Assembly: GCA_959347315.1 (NCBI GenBank)
Contig: OY365813.1
Location: 17,329,081-17,393,080 of the forward strand
Direction: 5' to 3'
Length of the DNA stretch: 64,000 bases
Source: Bimastos eiseni
Taxonomy: Eukaryota; Annelida; Clitellata; Crassiclitellata; Lumbricidae
The position numbers and the translations under genes are program-made. Positions 1-13,800 of this stretch are shown here, piece by piece. Under the pieces are notes generated by a model. It ran no database searches, was not told where the DNA came from, and worked only from the letters and a program-made list of their open reading frames with translations. Each line of letters opens with the position of its first letter. The first letter of the stretch is position 1.

Positions 1-204
1 CATCCACTTGCTTGGGAGAGATTATGATATCTTCTTCGTATAATAACAGATTCTAAAAACCACCCTAACTACATCCATCGCACTATCAAATGGTGTGCGC
101 CACATGCTGCCAAAATGTCTGTTTATATTACAACACAAAATATACGGTAGTCATTATCATCATTATAATCATTGCGCATTTACTAAGCACAATGATGAAG
201 CTCT

Positions 205-305
205 AATCGATGTAATTCTCAGGGTCCCTACACAGTAACCTCTCTGGGAATCGAATCCGTACTCTCCGCATTACACGGCTTACGCTCTACCAAATCAGAA
301 GCTAA
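205..305 (-). mobile_element. tRNA-derived SINE fragment
   Basis: Read on the minus strand it has an A-box-like TGGTAGAGCGTAAGC, a B box GGATTCGATTCCC, then ACTGTGTAGGGACCCTGAG. The last part is shared with the copies at 8215-8388 and 9958-10165. Confidence 0.6.
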
Positions 306-369
306 TAACCACATCCCACACTCATTCAGATACCTTTCTTTGTGCCCGGTTCTGATGTGTAGGTCATAC

Positions 370-3300
370 CTTCAGCTCTCTTGCCATCTTGAACAGCTTC
401 TTCCAGATGTTGGTTGAAACGTCTTCCATTTCTTTCGTACGCAACTCAATGAATCGTCCGCTCTTCCACCTCTCCCAGTTGGTCTCCCATTCTCCCGTCA
501 ACGTCCAGATTGTTTCAATCTGTTCAAGCTCCTGAAATAATGACATAATGAAGACATTAATAGTAAAAATAGTAATAGTAATAATAATAACAATAATAAT
601 CGTCAATTAACTCAAACTGACAAGGTCGCAGTAACAGATGATAACATGCTTAGCATAGGTCAAATTTAAATGCATGGCATTGTATGAGGCACTCACATGT
701 CCTACTGCTCATTTTACGGTCACTCCTAGTGATTAGAAGGCTAAGTTGACCTTATGGGGCTAGAGGGTGTCAAAGCTGCATCCTTCTGTTATTCGTGCCA
801 GCATGTTACCATTCAACCCTCTTCCTGCTCCATATTGACCAATGCAGACACTTAAATATTATATGTGTGAAAAAAACTAATAGCACAACAACGTCGGCAA
901 CACAATCCAGCATCCGGAATGGGTAGAATGGGTGAAAATGGGTTAGATCCAATGAACCTCCAGTTGTTAGTGTGTGAAACTAATATGGTTCCAATATGAG
1001 CATGATAACACGAGGCGGCAATGCACATTGCCAAAGCCATTAAGCAAACCAATTTAAAATCAAATAATAGCCATTTTATGCAATGCTCCAGTTACTCAAA
1101 GGCTGTGGATAGACCCGTTTCTAAGGAGCACCAAATAAATTCTTGAATATGAGATACTATAAACGAGTGATAATTAATCAAACAGCAATTTTTACAGCAA
1201 CAACACCATTAGCATGCATTGACACTGATTACTCTTTCTCTACAAGTCAAATCCAAGTGAAAAACTCAGTGAAGACTAGCAAACAACAGTCGCTGATTCA
1301 CAGCCATGCTGTTCAAACAGCAATTACAGTGAACCACAAATTGCTTAGTGAACCACAAATAGCTTAGTGAACCACAAATAGCTTAGTGAACCACAAATAG
1401 CTTCTAAAGGCACAAATTATTTAGCCACAAACTGCATGAAGTTTTACAGTTTTACTAGACACCTGACCAAAACGTGCAAGGAATTTGTCAAAACCATGAC
1501 AACTTCAAACTGTGAGCAAGTAAATCAGGATAAAAGTGATCCCTTGATATCAAGGAAAATCGATAATTTCTCCATTTCCAGTACACTGATTTTGTGAGTT
1601 TGCAGTTGACCGTGCATTGAGCTCTAAAGTGCCATCTGGCAGTGTTCCAAACAGGCAAATGCCGAGTTGACAGTGAGCACATATCATGCAAAAATTCATT
1701 GAACAGACATAGCACAGGTCTTTCATCGGCACAAGCTCCAGCTGTTCTTCCAGGCTGTCAATAAATTTGCCCATTTCCATAGCAAGCTCCAACTTTGAGG
1801 AAGAGACTTGTGAATGGAGCACATGCTCTGTGACAGGTGTCACCTGCTCAGGAGCTTCATCTGCCTCACTTGTCCCATTGTCAGACTGAACCAGATTGCA
1901 GAACATATATCAGAACTGAGAGATTAAATTGCATGTTTAACTGGCTTGTTTTAAGTTCGTTTTAAACCAACTGAAGGGTAACTGTTGGTAGGATGTTTTC
2001 TCCAATTCACTTCTGCAGCCAAATTCGCCCATCACATCAATAATAATAATTATTATTATTATTTCAGTTTAATCATTTTCAAAGTTTCATACTGACACAG
2101 CCACAGTATGATTGCAATTATAGTATGAAAGAATTATCACAAGTTACAATTATCGCATGAGCTGAATTTAAATGTACAGCAGCTGGGCAAGGCGCCCATA
2201 AAGTTACACATATGACTTAACCACTGTTGCAAATGGAAGGACTAGTCAACCAAATTACATTTACACTGACTCTACCTGTAATGCTACCCACCAAGGTTTT
2301 GCTAAGAAGAAGCTGAGTTCTAACAATGATATGTGTCTGGGGCTCAGACACAAGAGCACATCACACCATCACAGAAACTGTGCCAATGATGCATGTTCTT
2401 AAACAAGCATTTGGCGTATTCGGTGTGGAATTCACTAGAAATGTTGATGGAAAAAATGTCTTTCTGTTGAGCTTAAGATTGAAGTACTCCAAACTCTAAA
2501 AATACAGTCATTGAACTGTGGCTAACTACTTGAGAAGATTAACTAAAGAATCCTCAAGCATAACCGTGCAACATACTTCATCATATTTTCTGTAAACACA
2601 AGAATGCAAACATGAAAATCAATTAGAACTGTCGATCACATCTTTTGAACCATCGTAATGATAGGCAACCCTCTAAACAATGCTGATCAAATATCACAAT
2701 ACAACTGGCAAAAACAATTACTGTAATAAGTAGCAATCTAACCAATATTAAAATAGTAATACAACTTACGATATGAAGTTCCATCAACATAAAGAAATAT
2801 GATTCACAGTATCAATTACAGTAAAAATAGCAGAACCATCACAACATGAATATTTTGAAATCACAAAATACTGACAATAAATTCGTATATCAATCAATCA
2901 ATCTTGTTTATTTATAGCCATAATAAAACAGTTTAATCAAGTAATAAAGAATACAGATCATAAAAGAAAAAGCTACAAATGGAGCCCAAAAAAGGATCAA
3001 AATCCTGCTAGAAAGGACACCTGGGTAGCAGAATTGCCAAAAGAAGAGATAACCACCTACCTATGATACTTTTATACTAAGTGGACTGGGAGAATCGAGC
3101 AATTAAATAGATGTAAACCCATAAAAATTAAGCAACCACCGTCAAGAAAAGAAGAAATTCTTAACTGGTCAACTAACCTAACTAATGTGCACAATTGTGC
3201 ATGGGTGACTGGTAAGTATATTCTTACATGAATACATTCCTAAAATACCAGATACATTTTTATACTAACCAAGCAACAAGCGTAGCCAGAATGTTTTCGG

Positions 3301-5452
3301 AATGGAAACTCTGTACATACCACTTCCAGTTTGGCAATCTCCCTTGATGGTGGCTGATCAATTTTGAAGATTGTGAGTCCTTTTCGAAGGACGGCCTCCT
3401 GTTCCTTCAGAACATTCATCTGCTCCTTGAAGGCTGCGATGCTCTCAAGGGCTACGGGCGTCGCAACCAGACTGGCAAAAGGACCTCTTGCATGAAAGTC
3501 TTCCACCAGGGCTGTCACCTGTTTCTTGAAATCCTCACTCTGGCCGAGAAGACCTGTCTTGAATTTGTCCTGTGCATTGATGAGAAACAATAAAACATTT
3601 AATAAGAAGTAAACAGGATAGAAAAGACTGTATTGTAAAGTACTGTAAAAAAGAAAAGAATATAAATGCAGAGTATTGCAAACACAAAATATTTTAGTGT
3701 GGAATACTGTAACACAAAAAAATGTAAATGCAGTTATTAAATTTCAAAATAATTGGTTCATAAATGGCATCGGTTATTTCGATAATCTGCCATACGTGGT
3801 ATTAGCCCAATTGGCAAGAAGTGATATCGGCACAGCTCAAATACATACATACACACACACATACATGCATACACACATATACACACATACATACATATAC
3901 ACACACACACATACATACATACCTACATACATTAGCTTAAAAGAAGGAGAGAGCACCTTGTGTTTCTTGAGCATGGCATCTGCATCCACCAGAATCTGCT
4001 GGAAGTTGATCCACTGGTTCGTTAAATCGTTGAGCGTCGAATGAATATCATCTGGTATCTGAACCTCATACTTTTCGAGGATGCCAAACTGGTCGTAGAG
4101 TGGCTGGAAGCGCAACTCGATCGCAGCCTTCTCACCATTTAACCGATCCCAAAGAACGAGACTCTCGCCCAGTTCGTCAAGCGTCTGTGGCGGATGATTG
4201 ACCCTGTTTATGACAGAAATGATGAAAAATCAGAGACACATGTTTTGAGTGTCATGCCAGATAGACCAGAGTCACTTGGCGGCTGCCGAACGGAAACTTC
4301 CGATGCTGAGGCTGCTAAGTTTCATGATTTATATCACAGATCACTCTGCGCTTGCAACAAGTCATCGTTTCATAAATTTACCAATAATTCATTCATTAAT
4401 TGCATTTATTACACGAGCAATGTCAATAAACATGAAACCGTGCATATTATCAACTTCTCCAGAGTTTTATACAAGAGTCTGCTCACCAGGTTCACACCAG
4501 CAATGGTTGGATTGCAAACCCAACACGATCCTGAATAGTCCACAATGCAGCAAAGATGCTGATAAATAATATCTTCGTTTAATTTCAAAGTTATTACAGG
4601 AGTCGAGTTTAACTGTCAGTATCCATGCAAGGCGACCATCATGTTATAGATCTGATTTGAAAGGACTAGTCAAGTTTAGGCTTAGTGAAAATCGAACTAA
4701 CTACTTCTGCTCTGCATGCCAGTGTTTTAGTCAATACTCTACGGTGTCTAGGCTCTCCAACACTCATTATGCTTGTATACAAGTATGTACGTGTCTCAAC
4801 ATTGGTGAGATAATTGATGAGACAGACAAGATAAGGTTGTTCTGTACAAGGCACTTTATAAGCCAGCATAAACAAGAACAGAATAGAACAGAACAAAATA
4901 AAGTAGGGTAGAATCGAACTGAATAGAATAGGTGATTGCTAATTAATATTGCTACTACAACAATAACAATTGTACACAAATCCCAATGCAGTTCAGATCC
5001 TTAACTTTATTCTTACTTGGTACCCATTGAGGCCAGATAGTTGGTCAGCTCAGAGAGACTGGCTGTGGCTATCTCGTACAGAAGATTCGTGAACTTGTTC
5101 TGCCACTCCTGGCAATGAGCAAGGATGGCAAACTTGAGTGGCGAACAGTCAAGAAGGACAAACTGGATGTTGAGAATCGTCTCCTGCATCTGAACATTGT
5201 TTGCAACTTCTGTGTATCTAAAATGGAAAATGTAACATCGACATCAGTCACAGATTCTAAGGGCTTCCTTCAGAATCAGATTTAGATAAGTTTAGATGGT
5301 CAAGTCTTTAAATTGTGTTTCTATAACAACCACAATCTTTATCTAAACATTCATGCCATCTGTCAGCTGTCAATGGGAATTGATTGGTTGGTTCTACGCT
5401 TGTGCATGGGCCCACCACTGGTGACTCTTTTAACTTACTGTGCACTAAATGC

Positions 5453-5492
<40 letters not shown>

Positions 5493-8400
5493 TATATTTA
5501 ATATATATACCTTTGTTTAATGAGAAACAAACTGACTGAACTTCTGAACTGACAGTAAGTTAAGTTTTGCTAACTGTCGTAACATTCATTGAAATGACAT
5601 TTACCATCAAGTAGGCTAGTGCAAAGAACACCTCTGAGTAGATTTCTTGAAGAGGCGCTATATCAAGTTTCATCGATTGAATTGATTGATTATCATACTT
5701 AACTTTTTGTGCTAAGACAATGAGATATGATTGAATAAACGAACGTGCACAGACTGAGACAAAGCCATTGAATTAACTAAGTACCAACCATTGCCTCTTT
5801 TAATTAACAACCATGATAAGAAGTGATGAAGACCAAATTCCAAATAGAGAAAAATGCTAAAACATCAACTGGAGATGCAAGCAATCAAGGATGTACATAA
5901 AGACTGGCCTATGAAAGAAGCCAAGAACTCACCTGGCAATGTCAGCATCGAAAGACGACACCTGTGGATTGAGATTCTGATATCGTCGGATGAAGGCGTC
6001 CTTGTTGATCTCCCAGATCTCGCGGTAGTTATCCCACGTGCTCAGGTAGTTCGTAAGGTTGGTGGCATTTGACTGCATCCCGCTGACAATCTGTCGCTGG
6101 ATCTTTTCGATATCTGGATCTTTGGCAATGTCTTCCCAGATTGCCTTCAAAACGAATTCCATTCAAATGAAGCACCAAAAGTCAAAACCAAAGAAGATCT
6201 AATAATAATAATCTTTGCTGCATCCCAATGTGTTCACCACTACTCTACGTTCCCCTCATATTACCCCATACATTGAGCATCAATCTCATTTAACAATCTC
6301 TCAGTCTCAATTTTTTTCTGAGAAAACTACTTCTCACCAGTCTCATTTTTCAAACATGTAAAATTGGTCAGCTATAACTCTAGACCAGTCAAACTGGTCT
6401 GTATCAGGGTCTGATATGTCAAAAAAGTAGCAGAAAATGAGAAAGAGAATTCTTATGAGAATTTCTGGAAATCTTAAGAATTCCACAATACTCAGTGCCC
6501 TTGTAGCAGAGGCTGGGGGCCCGACCAACTGACAACCCCCTCTGATAAATCGGATGCTGATCTTAATGCAATCCTTTCAACAGAGTGGCATCAATATTCC
6601 TACACCAACTTGCAATGACATGAATTGGAATCTAGTGACTTATCTTTTAAATAAATATAACTTGCTTGCTTACCTAAAAAATTATATTCTCAGGCATAGT
6701 AGCCATAAAAATCATGGAAATGATGATTATAATCAGACTTTTCCCACCTATCCCACATACAAACCTCTCTGTTTAACTTCTTTCTGGTGAGTATGTCAGG
6801 CAAGCGTTGAATATCAACAAGACAATCTCTCAGATAGACTGCAATGCTTGTTACAATTGTAGCCAACTGAGGTCGAGTTGGTGAAAATTCAACCTATCAG
6901 CAAAATGAATACAATCGTTAAAAGCAGATAAGGTAAGACAGGGCAAGGCAGAACAGAAAAGGTAAGATAGGGAAAGGCAATGCAAAATTGAAAAGGTCAG
7001 ATAAGAGAAACACAAACAACGCTGCACTGATCCACACATAAAAAAATAGAGCAAATAAATATTGATGCTCTCAAAACGCAAGAAATTATAACTAATATAT
7101 GAAAGTCAATATGTCTATGCAAGCCAGCAATCCACGTATCAGAAGTGAATGAGTAAGTATATCAAGAAATGGAGCAAAAGCGGATGGTTACTTACCCGAT
7201 CCTTATCCCTCTCCTTTTCCAGCACGACCTTGACCTTGAAAAGAGGATTCGGACCAGACTTTCCATCACCGTTGATCGCGCGAGACAGCTCTTGAAGCGA
7301 CCATTTAACGTTAAGACGGAAAGCTTCTTCCACCATCCGATCCATCTTTTCCGTATACTTGTGCCAATGCTGTTGTACCTGAAAAGTAGAAACAGTTTCA
7401 CAAGTAAGATCAATGCAATGGAAGGCAGTTGGTTTGTCAGTTATGCTGTTACCTTTAACACCAAATATGCATGTACGTATGTATGTATGTATGTATGTAT
7501 GTATGCATCCGTACATCCATCCATAGATGGATAGATGTACGGATGGAGGAACAGTTTGATGTATGTATGTATGCATGCATAGATGGATGGATGGATGGTC
7601 GGATGGAGGGATGGATGAACAGTTGGATGTATAAATGACTGGATGATTGAAAGGCAACTGTAAACATGAATGGATAAACAAAGACAAGAAGCTGAATGAG
7701 AAGAAATGAAAGTATACAGTATGTACATATGTATGTATGCATGTGTGCATTTAATATATGTATGTAATATTACGTATGTACTGTGTATGCGTATTTATGT
7801 ACGCATATACCTATGTATGTCTACTCAAAGCATTTGGCAAGGTGTCATTAACGAGGAAGAAGATGGATTGACAGAGAAGAGGACAAAATAAAGAAGGAAA
7901 TGAAGACGAAAAGGCAGCGCGTGAAGACAGCATTGACATGTCTCTCGCAGCTGACCTCTGGACCGTCGTTTCTGAACACTTCAAACGTATGATTCATTGT
8001 CTGGACGAGCTCTCTGTGCATCTCCATCAACCTCTGCTGAATGTTCCTTCTATGGTTCGCCTTTTAAACACAAAGGGAACGCAACAGCGTACTTACAGCA
8101 TCACAGAGATAAATCAACATCCATAGACATTGATCAACAGTACAATTTATTTTGTTTATTTATATTTATATTTATTTTATTCTGAAATTTGATATCGCCC
8201 TTCTTCCAACATTTTTTGCTCAGAAGTGCACACGCCTCGACGGCGCAATTGCGGTTGTACTGCACAGCAATTGTGCGGGAAGGACTTGCTCAAGGTTGCT
8301 ACACAGTGATTCCTCAGATGAGGGTCGAACCCTCTCACTCACACTGAGCGTTATGGGCCAAGCGCTCTAACCAATCGGCAACCGTGCCATAATTATTTGG

Positions 8401-10800
8401 AGGATTTATATAGCGTCCTTTAAGAAGATCTACTCAAGAACACTCCCGACCCATCCCCGATTAAATATGACATTCTTAAAGTTGGTATAGAACATGGTGC
8501 AGTGTTCACTCAGTGATACTACTGTATTGTGTTTATATATTTCTGCATTGACTGCTGTAACTCATTAATCAATAGCCTTCCAAAACTCCGCATCGCTCCG
8601 CTCCAGTCTGTACTTAAGGCAGCTGCTCGTTTGATCGCCCGTCTTCCTGATTAATTTTCTCACATATTTTTCTTTCATGAGCATCTTCATTGGTTTCCTC
8701 TGACTGATAGGATTCACTTCAATGTTCTCTTTCTTACATACAAAGCATTGTTGGGTCAAGCTCCACACTATCTTTGTGATCTATCAGGCAATTTATCTCA
8801 GCTACCACTGGACGTCCTCTCTGTTCTTTAGACCCTCATGAACTTCTAGTCCCTTGGTCTAGAACTACTACAGCTCAGCATCGTGCCTATGCCTCTGTTG
8901 GCCCTTTGCTATGGAACAACCTCCCTGCTGTGACTCGTGCTAAAATCTTATCTGGTAGCACAACTGTATCTGCTCGTTCTCTTACGACTTTTCTTTTCTC
9001 GAGGGGTTATTCACACTGGGAGCGCCTCTGGTTAGATTGTACTGTGAGAGGCGCTTTATAAATCCGTAAATAGAATAGAATAGACTACTTCTATAATGCC
9101 TCTCCCAATACAACCTAATCAGAGGTGCTGTCAGTGTGAAAAGGCAATCAGTATCAATCACTCAAAATCCCCATTCAATCAGTACTGATCAATCACTCAA
9201 ACAAAATGAGTGATCGACAGCAGTCTCAATGATCAAAATGATCATTGAGAATGCTGTTGATCCGTTGCAAGACGATTTATGCCTATAAGAAGAGCCACAC
9301 ATATTTACAGACAGACCTATCAAGCAATTCATGATCAATCAACTCAATGATCTGGACCATTTATTAATCAATTCTTCAGTCCAAAGATAACCAATAAGTC
9401 AAACAGCCTTTGGAATCTTTCACATAGCTAATGAGAAGTTTTTGAAAGGCAACACATAAGTGTAATCGTAAACTTTCGGATACGCAACAACACTTAAAAC
9501 ATCCTACTGTACACGTAATGTAATTGTGTCCGTACCTGGTCCTCTTCGAATTCCAGATTTTCATAGACTTTGCGAGGATCAATACGAACAAGCAGAAGTT
9601 CACTGATCTGTTTGCACACAAGTGAGATATCCATGTTGGCAGTCTTGTAGCCGTCGACCTGCGACTGGACCTGATGATAAAAAGCAATGCAATTCAAAGC
9701 AATGTAACATAAGCATACAGTTCTGTGACAACGTTTCAAGGTATCAATTCAGCCTATAGATGTATGCATTGAAATCAACACTAAAGAAATTTGTTTGTAC
9801 AGATTTATTCAAAGAAACTTGTTCAGAGACAGAGGTAAGCAGCAATTACCCTTAAATTAATTATGCCTGTTTCTTTATAGCCTCATACAGTAATCAACCC
9901 TGTTTTCTCCTATAATTAGTGTACATAGTTTATACATGTAGGCTTGTGTGTGTGTAGGTACGGTGGCCGATTGGCTAGAGCGGTTGGCCCGTAATGCTCA
10001 GTGTGCGTCGAGTGTACATGTTTGATCCTCGACCGAGGAGTCACTGTGTAGGGACCTTGAGCAAGTCCTTCGTGCACAACTGCTCTGCCTTACAACTGCA
10101 GTTGCGCCGTCGAGGCGTTTTTGCACTTCTGAGCTGATTCTAAGAGGGGAAATATTAAATAACAGTTGTATTTATTGGGTGTGTGTATGTGTGTGTGTCC
10201 AAGACAATGCATTCTTATAATAAGCCTACTATTAAATATGAAAAGCTGATCTTCCAGTCCTGACTCACCTTCCCTGCATGCAGCCTGCAATCCTGGATGA
10301 AGACATCCGACATTCCACGGCTTGCCCAGGTGATCTTTGTCAGTCCCGGCTTGATCTTCTTCTCCAGGTAGCGTATTCGCTCGCGGAACATTCCTCTCTC
10401 CTCTGATGACAGAGCCACCACAATTCTACAAATGAACAAGTCAAATACAGACAAACAGTTATAAATAACCATAACCATACATTATTAATGTTCCCAGTAT
10501 ACAAACTGAAAATATAATGAAGTCATTTGGAAAGAAACCATGGGAGCAACAGGGAAAGAAGTATGCTAAAGGAACAATAGTCCTGCTAGCAGGGTCACCC
10601 TATCAGTAAGTAAATTTATTAATAGCTGGTTAAGTTCAAATGCTAAAAGTATAGCTAATACTTAACTAGTTAACTAAGTTACATAGTAGAAGAAACAAGC
10701 AATCAGTGCAACACACATAATGTTCACAGGTTGTGCAAATTCAGGCAATATTATTTTAAAGATAAATGTTAAGTCTAATGTATGCATGTATGTATGAATA

Positions 10801-10891
<91 letters not shown>

Positions 10892-13800
10892 ATGCATGCA
10901 TGCATGTATGTATGTATGTATGTATGTATGTATGAATGTATGTATGTATGTATGTATGCATTTATGTGTATGTAAGTATGTATGTATGCATGTATGTGTA
11001 TGTATGTATGTATGTATGTATGTATGTATGTATGTATGTACGTACGTACGTACGTACATATGTATGTATGCAAGCGTGTGCGTGCGTGCATGCATGTGTA
11101 CGTATGTATGTATCTACAGATCTACCCATCTAATCATCTGTATATCTAAATACATGGAAAGATGAGGTATCGAGGGAGAGGACTAGCCATTCACACGTGC
11201 CTCCTCCTCTTATAAATGCACTAAAAGATGCTAAAGCACCACTCTGTGACAGGTCCAAAAATCTCCACCTGAAAACGATTAACCTGAAATAACTGCCATC
11301 TACTAACCGATTATAGTCCCTGACGACGAGTAGGACGTTTTCACGCAGGTTGCGCAGATCCTCCCTCTTGCCGTAGATATCGATCGCATAGTGCGGAATC
11401 TCAAACTGCAGTCGCTCCCAATAGTGGATCTCTTGAAACAGTTTCAACAGTTCTCTGCACACATCCAAACACAGCATTCAATCATCAAATGAATTTATCA
11501 TTTAGCTAACAAGCAACTGATCACAAATCAATCATCATTCAATCATGGTATGGTAATCCTATGTCTAATTATTGAGTGCATGATGCTTAGAATTGTATTA
11601 CAATGATGCACATGGCTGGGATGTATAAATGTATTACAATGATGCACATGGCTGGGACGTAAAAATGTATTATAATGATGCGCTGGCTGCATGCATAAAT
11701 GTATTACAATGATGCACATGGCTGGGATGTATAAATGTATTACAATGATGCACATGGCTGGGATGTATAAATGTATTACAATGATGCACATGGCAGGGAC
11801 GTAAAAATGTATTATAATGATGCGCTGGCTGCATGCATAAATGTATTACAATGATGCACATGGCTGGGATGTATAAATGTATTACAATGATGCACATGGC
11901 TGGGATGTATAAATGTATTACAATGATGCACATGGCTGGGATGTATAAATGTATTGCAATGATGCACATGGCTGGAATGTATAAATCTATTACAATGATG
12001 CCATGGTTGAGATGCATTAAAGATCACTGTATCAAGTCAATATGCTTATTATGCCTAAACTGAGACACTTTAATACCAACCTGCACTGGTTTTCCAGTCA
12101 GTTTTAGGACACACTGTGGCTTGTCGTTAGATAGTTAAACCCCTATTTACTAGATGGCTAAACCTCTATTTACTATATGGCTAAACCCCTATTTACTAGA
12201 TGGCTAAACCCCTATTTACTAGATGGTTAAACCTCTATTTACATCCATGGCTAACTTCACAGCACTGTCCTGGACTGCTGCATCCTTCTAAAAGGAGTGG
12301 CCTACGGCAGCCGAGGTTCAGGAAATGGTGGTACCATGTCCTTTCAGCTCCTGGGCCCCTTGCATTTTCCAACACTTAGAAACATCTTTAATTTCAACAT
12401 GATGATGATGATGATGTTACCCTGGGAAATTCATGTCGATCATGCCTTTCTCTGCATTCTGTCGAAGGAGAGGAACGTCGAGCAGTTTTGTCGGTTCCTG
12501 CAATCAGACAAGCAATGTAGACATGGCTGTTATAACTGCACATGACTTATTGCAGGTCTCAGATGGTAACAGTCCTTGTAGACAAGTCAAGTAAGTCACA
12601 GATTAACTTTTTCAGTTGAGAATACAGTGTGTGCTCTTAGACATCCATGTCAAATGTGGACGTTCAAACAAAGAATATATGCTAAAAATGAAACTACACA
12701 ATTGCAACTAAAGAAGGACAGTAAAAAATAAATAAACTGAATAACTAATTGAAATTTCAGTAAATGGTCAAAAACTGCAAATACATAATTATATTTTGAA
12801 GTATAATCAAGTATGATAGATAGATAAACAGTGCCTTACAGCTAACTGGTGGGGTAAAGCTAGACAGATGGTCAGCTTCTTTACCTTGTTGACAGTCTGT
12901 GACCATTCGTAGAAGGTCTTGTGCATGCTCTCGTCAAGTGCCTGGCACAGATGCTGATACTGCGTTCGGATCTCCTCACCAGATCCAATGCGTGGCAGGA
13001 AGTGCGCTCGATCCAACACCTAACGTCATCATAATCATCGTTAACATAATTACTATTGTGTCCTCAGCAGCCTGCCATAAGACAACAATCATCCAAATCA
13101 TTACAAAATTATTTTTTTTTATTTTTCAGTGCACTAGTTGTGAACTTGTGTTTGGATGATAGTAGCCTACTCTCTCAGTGGACAACTAGCACAAGAAATC
13201 ATCAGAGTCGTTGCATTGTAATCTATTGTTATACTCTATGTTCAAATTAATTGATTCATTATTTATATTTATATATAATGCCTCTTCAAGGGGAATCATA
13301 GTCAAATGCATATGAAGTGACGCAGTGTAGAATAGTGAGGTTAATCAATCAATCACGCAAGCAAGCAATCAAGCAATCAACCACCAACCAACCAATCAAC
13401 CAATCAATCAATCATCTATTGAATAATATGCTGAGTCAGTTGACACAGATGCAACTTAAACATAAACAGGTGAGAAGCAGTTTTGTTTGGAACGAACCAT
13501 CATCGATCGCTCGAGTCCTTTCTTCAGCATCTTGACACCGACCGCTGTTCCTGCATATCGTGGGAGCGAGGCATGGAGGGTCTGAGTCTTCTGTGTCAGC
13601 TCCTTCTTCACACTGTTCAGCTCCTCATTGAACATCGCAAACACATCCACAGTCTTCTTATCAATCATTCGACGGATTGCCTGACAAGAGGACAATTCAA
13701 AAATACATATATAAATACATATATATATATTTATTTACATATATATGAAACAATAATGCAATCACTATATAATGTAATTTAATGTACCCATAACAGTTAC

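Noticed and set aside
7938..8126. Plus-strand frames over 7938-8185
   Set aside because: Shadow of DNAH2 exon 16 on the opposite strand.
9958..10040. Apparent tRNA gene
   Set aside because: Boxes A and B are present but no intact acceptor stem or anticodon arm is seen, and the same body recurs at 8215-8388: a SINE head.
10674..11165. Overlapping open frames on both strands (IHTYIHTY / MYVCMYVC)
   Set aside because: Pure (ATGT)n microsatellite translation; no stops because of periodicity.
11543..12063. Frames through the 36-bp array on both strands
   Set aside because: The unit length is a multiple of three, so any stop-free frame stays open; no independent coding sign.
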